Positions 53,999 through 62,988 of a stretch of 64,000 nucleotides of DNA are shown in pieces. Where the stretch lies: positions 1-64,000 of the forward strand of contig JACKPU010000007.1 of NCBI GenBank assembly GCA_024233285.1, written 5' to 3'. The translations under genes were made by a program, and so were the position numbers. This DNA comes from Opitutaceae bacterium. Its GTDB lineage: Bacteria; Verrucomicrobiota; Verrucomicrobiia; Opitutales; Opitutaceae. The notes under the pieces are model-generated. The model was not told where the DNA came from. It did not search any database and was given only the letters and a program-made list of their open reading frames with translations. Numbering within the stretch: position 1 is the stretch's first letter; each line of letters opens with the position of its first letter.

Positions 53999-56278
53999 TT
54001 AGCGCGGCGGCAGCGCCAGACGCCGCGCCGCACTGTTGCCGTTTTGATCGAGAATGACGATCTCCACGCTGGTGGCGCTGCCGAGTTCGACCGGAGTGAG
54101 CTCGATCGTGAATGATTCTTCGCGACCGTCGAGAATGCCGTCCACTGGGTTTTCCACCGCGTAGTTGGCGCCACTGTTCAAATTAAATTCGGCGCCGCGC
54201 AGGAGTGAGAGCTGGTCGCGGGCCTGGATGCGGGCGGTCACCACGTTGCCATTTCGTTCCACGGTTGCGCTGAGAATTTGCGGCGGTGTGCGATCGATCA
54301 GGAAGTCATCCGTTTCGAACGTCACTGTGAGCCGTTGATCCGGAAGTCGCGGCGTGGTCTCCGTGATCTGCAAGCGGGTGCGATAGACGCCTTCGGGCAG
54401 ATGGGAAATTTCGAACTGCGCATAGCCGGCGGGGCTTGCAACCACGAGGTCGGTCCAAGCGGTTTCGCCCGGGCCTTTTATGGAAAACGTGCCGACGAGA
54501 GAATCGTTATCGGGATCATCCACATCCCAGAGCACGACCTGTGTGCCGGGCTGGGGCACGACCTCGGAACTCATGAAGGAATCTCGAGCGCCGGAACTCT
54601 TGCCGCCTTGCAGAACCTGACCAAGCGTGGTGCTGGCCCGTTCCGCCCGTTCAGGCGCGGGGATGAGGGCGAAGTTGGGCGCGAGCACGCGGAAATTTTG
54701 CAAACGCGGGCGCTGATTTTGCGGCAGGGTGTAGAGCGTGGCTGCGGGGATCTCGAATTGCGGAGACTTGGCCGCGAGACGGATTTGAAAGTAGCGACCG
54801 CGCAAGTCCGGTGCGGTCCAGCCATCATCTTGTCCGGTAGCCGTGATCCAATCGGTCCAGCCTTCGAGTTCGTCGCTCCCGTAGCTGGCGCGCATTTCAA
54901 CCGTCAACGCGGTATCTTTCGGCAAGATCGTGTGATCAAACCGCAGGGCACCAAAATCCGCCGGCACGCCCAGATCAATGGTGTCAGTGCGGGCCGTGCG
55001 CATTCCGTCAGGCGTGAAGTCCAACAATTCGAGGCCGGCCGGATTGTTGCCGACGAGCAGAAACGCTGCAGAGTTGGGCAGCGGTTGAATGGCATTCACC
55101 TGCGCCGCCACCGCGCCGGCGAAGGTGAGATTGAGCCGCTTAACCGGATCATAACCCAAGAGTTCGCCTTCCTCGCCACCGGTGATGAGCACCCAATTCT
55201 GATGGCGTTGCAGTTGATAGAAAGCGGTGTTGTTCCGATTCGCCACGGTTTCCGGAAACCCGCCATCGGGGAACCAGACCAATTGGGCGCGGCCGCGGAA
55301 TTTTTCCGCGGGCGCGGCGGGGGGCGGAGCCGGCGGCGGAATCTCGCCCGCAGTCTGATCGTCGTTCGATTCTTTGTTCGCCGCGGCCGGGGGAGTGGCC
55401 GCTTTGGGACGATTGACGCGCGCCTCGCGCAACTCGTTGGTTTGAGTGATGGCGGCGAAGAAGCCGTCGTCCCACGCGAGCAAGTCCGTAACTTCGGCGT
55501 TGCGGTTTTCGGCCAGGACGCGCGGGGCGCCGCCGGCCGGGGCGAATTGGTAGATGTTACCCTTGGGCGCCGAACCGGCGATCACGCGTCCATCAGCCAA
55601 GCGCAACAACGTGCGGATGTTGTCATCGCGCACGACGGCCCATGGTGTGATGCCCTGATCAGCCAGGGTTTCGACCGTCACGCTATCGCCAGCCGCCAGG
55701 CCGGCACCGGAAAATTGTTCGAGATCGACCCGAAAAATCCGCCCTGGAGCGCCGGTCGCAACCAACGCCAAAAGTTTGCCGGTGTCGTCATCGGCATAGA
55801 CGAGGATATCCAGGATGGACCCCGCGGGCAGTCGCGTTTGCGCGACGATTTCGCCGTCCCGCACCAAGGCCAGGAATGCCTTGGGTGAAGTGCCGGCGAG
55901 CACCCCGCCAGTCGGCACGGCGGCCAGGGCGAGAATATGCGAGTCGGGCAGCTCGGCCTCCAGTATCGCCGCGTTGGCGTCGCGCGAATCCGCGGTGAGG
56001 CTGAACAGTTTTCCGTCCGGCCCCGTGCCGACGTAGATCATTTGCTCATCGGCGGCCACGCTCCAAAGCAGGTCAGTCTCGATTGTCCCCGGCAGACGCG
56101 ATACGGTCGCAGCATTGATCAATCGGCCATCGGACCGCGCCGCTAGGCCGACGAGATTGCGGCTCGCGACTTCGCGGAAGAAATCGATGCGGCGGGCCGT
56201 GGAAAACGGTTCCGCCCCAAGAGTCGGGACCAGCAGAAGGAGGGAGACCAAGAAAGGGCGGATAAGGGCGGTGCGCAT
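53999..56278 (-). CDS. Large exported beta-propeller-like protein
   Basis: The protein has 759 residues. A signal peptide (MRTALIRPFLVSLLLLVPTLGA, given in parts: RPFLVSLLLLVP, TLGA) precedes propeller-like repeats up to about residue 440 (MIYVGTGPDGKLFSL, VLAGTSPKAFLALV, RIFRVDLEQF, VIAGSAPKGNIYQF). A Pro/Ala/Glu linker at about residues 298-325 splits the propeller. The C-terminal third looks like two immunoglobulin- or Fn3-like domains. It is not enzymatic by any motif I see. It follows the S55-like gene by 9 bases and likely acts with it in the periplasm or outside. Confidence 0.7.
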   Translation of the reverse strand: MRTALIRPFLVSLLLLVPTLGAEPFSTARRIDFFREVASRNLVGLAARSDGRLINAATVSRLPGTIETDLLWSVAADEQMIYVGTGPDGKLFSLTADSRDANAAILEAELPDSHILALAAVPTGGVLAGTSPKAFLALVRDGEIVAQTRLPAGSILDILVYADDDTGKLLALVATGAPGRIFRVDLEQFSGAGLAAGDSVTVETLADQGITPWAVVRDDNIRTLLRLADGRVIAGSAPKGNIYQFAPAGGAPRVLAENRNAEVTDLLAWDDGFFAAITQTNELREARVNRPKAATPPAAANKESNDDQTAGEIPPPAPPPAAPAEKFRGRAQLVWFPDGGFPETVANRNNTAFYQLQRHQNWVLITGGEEGELLGYDPVKRLNLTFAGAVAAQVNAIQPLPNSAAFLLVGNNPAGLELLDFTPDGMRTARTDTIDLGVPADFGALRFDHTILPKDTALTVEMRASYGSDELEGWTDWITATGQDDGWTAPDLRGRYFQIRLAAKSPQFEIPAATLYTLPQNQRPRLQNFRVLAPNFALIPAPERAERASTTLGQVLQGGKSSGARDSFMSSEVVPQPGTQVVLWDVDDPDNDSLVGTFSIKGPGETAWTDLVVASPAGYAQFEISHLPEGVYRTRLQITETTPRLPDQRLTVTFETDDFLIDRTPPQILSATVERNGNVVTARIQARDQLSLLRGAEFNLNSGANYAVENPVDGILDGREESFTIELTPVELGSATSVEIVILDQNGNSAARRLALPPR

Positions 56279-56287
56279 GAATAAAAA

Positions 56288-58033
56288 TCAGTCTTCGACC
56301 CGAAACGACTTGCGCAACAGGCCGGGCACCAACCGGTCGGTCAGCGCGCGTGTTTCCCAAATCGCATTGAGTGCGACGCGGTTTTGGTAACGGTTTTGAT
56401 CAGCGCGCTGAGCGATACGCGCCACGGAGTCCGGCAGGTCGCGGCTCTCCACTGACTGGTCGATGAATACGCGCGAGCTTTCCACGACGGCGACATAAAG
56501 CCCCTCGGCCGAGCGCGCTTGACGCACGAAATCGAGATACGCGGGAAAACTGCGCAGCTGCGCAGACGTCGCCACAAAACTGCGCCCGGTCAGTTGATCG
56601 AGCGAACTGCCATTGGTGATCACGACATCGAGTTGCTTGCCCTGCCATGCCGGATCGATCGGGATGTTCACGATCTCACGCCCGGCTTGGCCTTGAAAAT
56701 CACGCCAACCGACCGTCACGGTTTGGGTGCCGCCGCCGGGCACGGTGTTGCGGGCGAGTTGCACGTATTCCAAGGTGGTGACGGGGTTTTTCTCGAGGGG
56801 CGTCACATTCACCCGAATCGCGCTGGGGAAAACGGAAGCGTAGGGGTTCTGCAACAGGGCGCTCACATCGCGCGCAAAATCGCCCAGTCCTTGCAGCACG
56901 CCTTGGGCGCCGCCGAACAGCATTTCGGTTGATACGCTTTCGTCGCCCTCGAATTCGAATTCCGCAACCAAGCGCGCCCCGTTGGCGAGGCCGGCATCAT
57001 TCGAGCCCAGCACGGCTTGCGCGGCCCCGGTGCCGATCGCCAGCGGTGTCAATTGAGGGTGCCGCACGGCGCGGAAATTCAGGCTGCGCGCCGGCCCGTC
57101 ACCGGACGCGATGGTGATTCCAACCGGGATCATTTCCGGGCCTGGGCCCAGCCGGCCGGCCACCGCGGACAGACGATCCTGATCAATCGTGCCGATGATC
57201 TCGCCGGTGTTCGCCACTTTGAGAGAACTCTCGTTGGAAGGTAGAATGGTAACGATCTCTGCCCGCGCCATCGGCAGCGACACGTTGCCGAGGCTCAGCA
57301 TCGGGTGGCCGAAAGCGACGACTTGGTTGCCGCTCACATAGGAAACCGTGCCTGTGGCGGCCAACGTGATGTCGCCGGACGCGATCGCCACGGCGACCGC
57401 GTCGCCGGCCCGCAGCGGTTCAGTGTCTGCAAGCGGACCGTCGTTTCCGACCGTGCTGCCACCCAAGGCGCTGACCTGCAGGCCGAGCGCGGCAAACTGC
57501 GGTTTCAACCAATCGACCACGCGGGGCGCGACCCCGCCAAACGCGAACACGGGGGAGAGCGGACGAAACCCATCGTTCGCATCGGCCTGCACGCGGGTGA
57601 GTGAGCCAGCTTCGTGATTTTGTTGGGCGGCAAAGACCACGGATTTTTCACCAACCTCGAGAAGATCGCCAATCGGGGTGAATCCGGCGTAACGCACGGT
57701 TTCAAATTTCTGCACCTGGTAGGAAAGGGCGCCCGCGAGTTTGCCCTCCACGTAGAGCGGGCTGCCGCTCATGCCGGCGACCGCGCCCATCTTCTGGACG
57801 CGCTCATCGGTCAGCTGGCAAAGAATGAGCGATTTGCCGGGACCGAGCGCATTGCGCACGACACCGGTCACCTCAACTTCGAACGGTTCGGGCTTGGTCC
57901 CGCGAAACACTGTCCAGACCTCGCCCTTCATTCCCGGGGTCAACTCGTCGAGTTTGATCAGCGGCGCATCAGCCGGCTGAGCGAAGGCGGCGGATGCCCA
58001 GAAGATGCCGAGGATGAATGCGAGCCGGTGCAT
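56288..58033 (-). CDS. Exported S55 (SpoIVB-type) serine peptidase-like protein
   Basis: The protein has 581 residues from the ATG at 58033. The signal peptide MHRLAFILGIFWASAAFAQ is cut near residue 18. The S55-type core has GMKGEVWTVFRGT, then GMSGSPLYVEGKLAGALSY with a candidate Ser at about residue 89, and later YVSGNQVVAFGHPMLSLGN with His near 243. In SpoIVB the His motif comes before the Ser motif, so the order is reversed. The remaining 300 residues are strand-rich and unassigned. It is coupled to the propeller gene 9 bases downstream. Confidence 0.72.
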   Translation of the reverse strand: MHRLAFILGIFWASAAFAQPADAPLIKLDELTPGMKGEVWTVFRGTKPEPFEVEVTGVVRNALGPGKSLILCQLTDERVQKMGAVAGMSGSPLYVEGKLAGALSYQVQKFETVRYAGFTPIGDLLEVGEKSVVFAAQQNHEAGSLTRVQADANDGFRPLSPVFAFGGVAPRVVDWLKPQFAALGLQVSALGGSTVGNDGPLADTEPLRAGDAVAVAIASGDITLAATGTVSYVSGNQVVAFGHPMLSLGNVSLPMARAEIVTILPSNESSLKVANTGEIIGTIDQDRLSAVAGRLGPGPEMIPVGITIASGDGPARSLNFRAVRHPQLTPLAIGTGAAQAVLGSNDAGLANGARLVAEFEFEGDESVSTEMLFGGAQGVLQGLGDFARDVSALLQNPYASVFPSAIRVNVTPLEKNPVTTLEYVQLARNTVPGGGTQTVTVGWRDFQGQAGREIVNIPIDPAWQGKQLDVVITNGSSLDQLTGRSFVATSAQLRSFPAYLDFVRQARSAEGLYVAVVESSRVFIDQSVESRDLPDSVARIAQRADQNRYQNRVALNAIWETRALTDRLVPGLLRKSFRVED

Positions 58034-58080
58034 GAGCGGATAACTAATGCCAGCCGGAATTCTTAGGCAACTTTTCCGCA

Positions 58081-59355
58081 TCAAAGATCGCGAATCGTTT
58101 CCGTGAGAACCTCGCAAGCGCGCGCAATCGCGCTGCCTTCGTGTGCGGTGCTCAGGAAGCCAGCCTCATAGGCGCTGGGCGCGAGATACACGCCGCGGGC
58201 CAGGCAGCCGTGGAAAAAGCGGCCGAACAGTTTCGCGTCGCTTTGCAGCGCAGTCGCATAATCGCGCACCGGCGCGGCGTTGAAAAAGATGCTGAACATC
58301 GATCCGCGCTGCGGCACTTGCACCGGCATGCCTTTGCTGGCGGCGGCCGCGATGACCGCATCCCGCAATTGACCACCGAGTGCGTCGAGACGCGCATAGG
58401 GATTGAGTTCCTCGAGCAAGCGCAGCGCGGCGATGCCCGCGGCCATGGCGAGCGGATTGCCGCTCAAGGTGCCGGCCTGATAAACCGGACCGACCGGGGC
58501 GAGGTGGTCCATGATGTCGGCCCGACCGCCGAAAGCCCCCACGGGCAGACCGCCGCCGATGATTTTGCCGAGCGTCGTGAGATCGGGGGTGATGCCTTCG
58601 AGCTCCTGCACCCCGCCTTTGGCCAGACGGAAACCGGTCATCACTTCATCGAATATGAGGACGGTGCCGTGCTTGGCCGTGATCTCGCGCAAGTAGCGCA
58701 GATAGCCCGCGTCCGGCATGATGAAACCGACATTGCCGCAATACGGCTCGATGATCACGCCGGCGATCTGTCCGGGATTTGCCGCGAAAGCCGCGTCCAG
58801 TGCCGCCGGATCGTTGTAAGGCAGCACAATCGTTTCCCGGGCGAACGATGCCGGCACGCCGGCGCTGTCGGGATTGCCATGCGTGAGCGCACCCGAGCCG
58901 GCCTTGATGAGCAATGAATCGCTGTGCCCGTGATAGCAGCCCGCGAACTTGATGATCTTGTCGCGCTTGGTGTAACCGCGGGCGAGGCGAATGGCCGACA
59001 TCGTCGCCTCGGTGCCGCTGTTGCACATGCGCACCTTCTGAATGGAGGGGAAGAACTGCACGATCAATTCGGCCATCTCCACTTCGTAGGGATTGGGCGT
59101 GCCGAACGAGGTGCCGCTTTCCAAGGCCGCGGCGATGGCGGCCTTGATGCGCGGGTGATTGTGCCCGTGAATCGCCGGTCCCCACGTGCAGACGAAATCG
59201 ATCAGCTCGACATCATCCGCCGTGGTGAGCGTCGCCCCGCGGGCGGCCTTGACGAAGAACGGCGCGCCGCCGACGGAGCGAAACGCGCGGACGGGCGAAT
59301 TGACGCCGCCGGGAATGAGTTGCTGGGCGCGGGCGAAAAGCGCTGCGGATGACAT
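58081..59355 (-). CDS. hemL: Glutamate-1-semialdehyde 2,1-aminomutase
   Basis: The protein has 424 residues when started at MSSAALFARAQQLIPGG. It shows LIPGGVNSPVRAF, MCNSGTEATMSAIRLAR, CYHGHSDSLL, LIFDEVMTGFRL and TLGKIIGGGLPVGAFGG with the PLP lysine. It makes 5-aminolevulinate, the start of C5 haem synthesis. An alternative start at 59370 overlaps nadE by 11 bases. hemC and hemD lie 44 kb away. Confidence 0.96.
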   Translation of the reverse strand: MSSAALFARAQQLIPGGVNSPVRAFRSVGGAPFFVKAARGATLTTADDVELIDFVCTWGPAIHGHNHPRIKAAIAAALESGTSFGTPNPYEVEMAELIVQFFPSIQKVRMCNSGTEATMSAIRLARGYTKRDKIIKFAGCYHGHSDSLLIKAGSGALTHGNPDSAGVPASFARETIVLPYNDPAALDAAFAANPGQIAGVIIEPYCGNVGFIMPDAGYLRYLREITAKHGTVLIFDEVMTGFRLAKGGVQELEGITPDLTTLGKIIGGGLPVGAFGGRADIMDHLAPVGPVYQAGTLSGNPLAMAAGIAALRLLEELNPYARLDALGGQLRDAVIAAAASKGMPVQVPQRGSMFSIFFNAAPVRDYATALQSDAKLFGRFFHGCLARGVYLAPSAYEAGFLSTAHEGSAIARACEVLTETIRDL

Positions 59356-59359
59356 GGCG

Positions 59360-61003
59360 TTAACTGACATATTTCTGCACAATGGGAATGCGACGGCCGA
59401 CGCCGAAGGCGAGGGGAGTGATCTTCAGACCGGGGGCGGCCTGTTTGCGCTTGTATTCGTTGAGATCGACCTTGCGCACGATGTCGCGGACGACCTCGAC
59501 CGGGAAACCGCTTTCCACGAGGTCACGGCTGGAAAGGCCCTCCTCAATGTAACCGCGCAAGATGGCGTCGAGCTGATCATAGGGCGGCAGGCTGTCCTGA
59601 TCCTTCTGGTCGGGCCGCAGTTCGGCGCTGGGCGGCTTTTCAATCGTGTTCCACGGGATGATTTCGCGCTCGCGATTGATCCAGCGGCACAGCGCATAAA
59701 CCTGTGTTTTGAACAAGTCGCTGATGACGGCGAGCCCCCCGGCCATGTCGCCATAGAGGGTGCAATAGCCCACGGCGACCTCGCTCTTGTTGCCGGTGGT
59801 GAGCAGCAGCGAGCCGAACTTGTTGGAAAGCGCCATCATTAACACGCCGCGAATGCGCGCCTGGATGTTTTCCTCGGTGACGTCGGGCGTGCGTCCGGCA
59901 AAGATCGGTCCGAGTGCGGACTCGCAGGCGTTGACGGCGTCTGCGATCGCGATGGTTTCAAACCGGATGCCGAGATTGGCGGCGAGCACGCGCGCATCAT
60001 CGCGGGAGTGTTGCGAGGAGATCGCGGAGGGCAGGGAGACGCCGATGAGGTTTTCCTTGCCGAAGGCCTCGGCGGCGATCACCGCGACAAGCGCGGAGTC
60101 GATGCCGCCGGACAGGGCGACGAGGGCGCGTTTGAATCCGCTCTTGTGCGCGTAATCGCGCAGGCCGAGCACGAGCGCGTCGTGAATATCCTTCAGGTCC
60201 TCCTGCGCGAAACTGGCATCGATGGCCGGCTGGGGCGAAACGGTGTCCACGACGACGCAGGCCTCGCGAAACGCGGCCAGACCAAACAACACTTTGCCGG
60301 TGGCATCGGCCACGACGCTGCGGCCGTCAAAGATGAGTTCGTCGTTGCCGCCGACGGCGTTGACGTAAACGACCGGGCAGCCCAGCTGCTTGGCGGCGTC
60401 GGTCACGAGCTGCTGGCGCACATGACCTTTGCCGTGGTGCCACGGGCTGGCCGATAGATTGACCATGAGGTCGCATTTTTCCGTCGCGAGTTGGGCCACC
60501 GGATCCAGCCCGGCGTAGAGCCGCCGGGTGTTGATCATGGGGTGCGTCCAGATGTCCTCGCAAATCGTGACGCCGATCCGCCGGCCGTTTAAGACCACGA
60601 CGCCCGGCTGAGGCGCGGGCTCGAAGTAGCGGTCTTCGTCGAACACGTCATACGTCGGCAAGAGGCATTTGCGGGTGGTCGTCACCACCTGGCCGTTCTG
60701 GCAGAACGCGGCGGCGTTGTAATAGTCGCGGCCCAAGCCACTGGGGTTGGGCTCGACGGTGCCGATCAGCGCGGGCACGTCGCCGATTTGTGCCGCGATT
60801 TCCCGCAACGTTTCGACGATGTCGCTCACAAACCGCCGCTTGAACAGCAGATCGCGCGGCGGGTAGCCGCAGATGATCAACTCCGGGAAGACGACCAGTT
60901 CGGCCCCTTGGGCGACGAGATCGCGGTAGGCGGCGAGAATCTTGTCCCGGTTGCCGGGCAGATCTCCGACGATGGTATTGAGCTGGGCGAGGCCGATGCG
61001 CAT
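59360..61003 (-). CDS. nadE: Glutamine-dependent NAD+ synthetase
   Basis: The protein has 547 residues from ATG 61003. The N-terminal nitrilase-like amidase has ELVVFPELIICGYP (Glu), TRKCLLPTYDVFDEDR (Lys) and IGVTICEDIW (Cys). The C-terminal synthetase has ALVALSGGIDSALVAVI (PP-loop), TTGNKSEVAVGYCTLYGD and KPPSAELRPDQKDQDSLP. It makes NAD+ from deamido-NAD+ with glutamine. hemL follows after 4 bases, so the two probably share a transcript. Confidence 0.96.
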   Translation of the reverse strand: MRIGLAQLNTIVGDLPGNRDKILAAYRDLVAQGAELVVFPELIICGYPPRDLLFKRRFVSDIVETLREIAAQIGDVPALIGTVEPNPSGLGRDYYNAAAFCQNGQVVTTTRKCLLPTYDVFDEDRYFEPAPQPGVVVLNGRRIGVTICEDIWTHPMINTRRLYAGLDPVAQLATEKCDLMVNLSASPWHHGKGHVRQQLVTDAAKQLGCPVVYVNAVGGNDELIFDGRSVVADATGKVLFGLAAFREACVVVDTVSPQPAIDASFAQEDLKDIHDALVLGLRDYAHKSGFKRALVALSGGIDSALVAVIAAEAFGKENLIGVSLPSAISSQHSRDDARVLAANLGIRFETIAIADAVNACESALGPIFAGRTPDVTEENIQARIRGVLMMALSNKFGSLLLTTGNKSEVAVGYCTLYGDMAGGLAVISDLFKTQVYALCRWINREREIIPWNTIEKPPSAELRPDQKDQDSLPPYDQLDAILRGYIEEGLSSRDLVESGFPVEVVRDIVRKVDLNEYKRKQAAPGLKITPLAFGVGRRIPIVQKYVS

Positions 61004-61098
61004 GGTGACAAAACCGTTACCAGTGGCAGGATTTCCGCAAGGAGACAACTCGCAAGGCTTGCAGTCTGTCCAAGCCCGGGGATTGGTATAGCCAAACC

Positions 61099-62394
61099 AT
61101 GCCGAAGCTCATTTCCGCCAGCCTCCTGACCGGACTTGCCAGTCTGTTTGCCCTCGGGGCCCATGCGCGCGAGTTGACGCTGAGCGAGGCGCTGGCCCGG
61201 GTGGAATCGGACAGCCTTGAGGTCCTGATCAGCCGCGAATCGGTCAACCAAGCGCTCGAACAGCAGCGGCAATCCCGCAGCGGTTTGCTGCCGCAGATCA
61301 CGCTCGACGCCACTCAACGCCGTAGTTTGCCCGCCGCCGTGGGGGCCAATCTCGTGCGCGCCGGCGTGACCAATCGCTTTGATGCCCAACTTAACGCCCG
61401 CTTGGATTTGCTCAATCCGGTCAATCTCGCGCGTTACCAAGCGGCCAAAATGGCGGTGAATGTTGCCGAACTCGGCGAGGCCGGCGTGCGGCAAACCATC
61501 ATGGCCACCGTGGCCGAAACGTATTTTGCCCACCTGCGAAATCTCGAGCGCACGACTTTGCTGGATGACAACATCGCCCGGGCCCGGCGGTTGCTCGACC
61601 TCGCCCAAAATCAACTCAACGCCGGCGTTGCCACGCAGATCGATGTCACCCGTGCGGAGGCGCAGGTTGCGGTGGCCGAACAGGCGCGCCTGCAGCAGAC
61701 CACCGTGGTGCGGGGCAGCGCCCTGCAATTGAAGCGGCTGCTCGCGCTCGAGCTGAATGCGCCGGTCGAATTGGCGCCCGCGGCGTTGGCCCGCTTGCTG
61801 CCCAACGAGGCGAGCGTCGCCAATGACGCGATGGCCCGCCGGCCCGAGTTGCAAAGCGCCCGCGCCTTGCTGGAGCAGAACGAACTCGAAGTGCGGGCCG
61901 CGCGCTATGCCCGTATGCCTTCGCTCGCGCTGCTCGGCAATTACGGCTATGCGACAGAATACGCGTTTGACGGCAACGAAGCGAAAATTTGGTCGGCCGC
62001 TGCCGCCATCAGCTTTCCGGTCTTCGACGGGGCCGAAACCCGCGCCCTGACCGGTTATGCCCGCTCGCGCCAACGCGCCCAGTCGCTGCGAGTCAGGAAC
62101 CTGGAGACGCAGGTTGCAGCCGAGTTGGAACTGGCCCGGCAGGATGCCACCTCGCGGCTTGCACAAATCGGCGTGGCTGAAACCCAATTCACGCTGGCCC
62201 GCGAAGAACTTGAGCTGGCCGAAAAACGCTTCGAGCAGGGCGTGGCCGACAATCGCGAAATGATCGAGGCGCAGGGCCGGCTGGCCACGGCCGGGGACAA
62301 TCTGGTCGAGGCCGTCTATCTATATAACGTGAGCCGGGTGGAACTCGCCCGGGTGGCCGGCGACGTCCGCGATATCCTGCCGGCCACACAATGA
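61099..62394 (+). CDS. TolC-family outer-membrane channel protein
   Basis: The protein has 431 residues. A signal peptide (MPKLISASLLTGLASLFALG, cut near AHA-RE) precedes a long helical barrel with the TolC duplication: LTLSEALARVESDSLEVLI and VETYFAHLRNLERTTLL in the first half; RRPELQSARALLEQNELEVRAARY in part (RRPELQSARALLEQ) and EELELAEKRFEQGVADNREM in the second. It forms the exit duct of efflux or type I secretion systems. No inner-membrane pump is adjacent. It overlaps maf by four bases. Confidence 0.9.
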   Translation: MPKLISASLLTGLASLFALGAHARELTLSEALARVESDSLEVLISRESVNQALEQQRQSRSGLLPQITLDATQRRSLPAAVGANLVRAGVTNRFDAQLNARLDLLNPVNLARYQAAKMAVNVAELGEAGVRQTIMATVAETYFAHLRNLERTTLLDDNIARARRLLDLAQNQLNAGVATQIDVTRAEAQVAVAEQARLQQTTVVRGSALQLKRLLALELNAPVELAPAALARLLPNEASVANDAMARRPELQSARALLEQNELEVRAARYARMPSLALLGNYGYATEYAFDGNEAKIWSAAAAISFPVFDGAETRALTGYARSRQRAQSLRVRNLETQVAAELELARQDATSRLAQIGVAETQFTLAREELELAEKRFEQGVADNREMIEAQGRLATAGDNLVEAVYLYNVSRVELARVAGDVRDILPATQ

Positions 62395-62969
62395 CCGCCC
62401 CGCGCTTGATTCTCGCCTCGGCTTCGCCCCGCCGGCGTGAACTGCTGGCCTCGTTCGGCGTGCCCTTCACGGTTGTCACGGCCGAGGTGACCGAGCACGA
62501 GGATCCCGCCACCGATCCACGAATCATGGTGGCGCACAACGCTGCGCTCAAAGCCGATTGGGTGGCCGCGCGGCATCCTGATTGTTTCGTGCTTGGAGCG
62601 GACACCACGGTGTTCCTCGACGGTCAGGCGCTGAACAAACCCGCCGATCAGACCGAGGCGCGCGCCATGCTGCGGCGGCTGAGCGGCCGAACCCATACCG
62701 TGTTCACCGGTGTGACGCTGCGCCACCAGGCCAGCGGCCTACGGATCGATCGCGGGGTGGCCAGCGAGGTTACCTTCAAGGTGCTGACGGACGAAACGAT
62801 CAACGCCTATCTCTCCCAAGTGCACACCTTGGACAAGGCCGGGGGGTATGCGATTCAGGAACAGGGCGACCTGATTATTGCCGGCCGGCAGGGGTCGCTT
62901 TCCAATATCATCGGTCTGCCGTTGGAAGAAACGAAACAAATTTTGACGAACGCGGGTCTGCTGCCCTGA
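62391..62969 (+). CDS. maf: Maf-type nucleoside triphosphate pyrophosphatase
   Basis: The protein has 192 residues. It starts with LILASASPRRRELLASFG, the Maf signature, followed by VLGADTTVFLDG (catalytic Asp), LRRLSGRTHTVFTGV and DKAGGYAIQEQGD. It hydrolyses dTTP, UTP or modified nucleotides. The ATGA overlap with the TolC-like gene makes an odd channel-housekeeping pair. The TonB-like gene starts 19 bases after it. Confidence 0.95.
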   Translation: MTAPRLILASASPRRRELLASFGVPFTVVTAEVTEHEDPATDPRIMVAHNAALKADWVAARHPDCFVLGADTTVFLDGQALNKPADQTEARAMLRRLSGRTHTVFTGVTLRHQASGLRIDRGVASEVTFKVLTDETINAYLSQVHTLDKAGGYAIQEQGDLIIAGRQGSLSNIIGLPLEETKQILTNAGLLP

Positions 62970-62988
62970 CTGGCGCCATTCCTCATTG

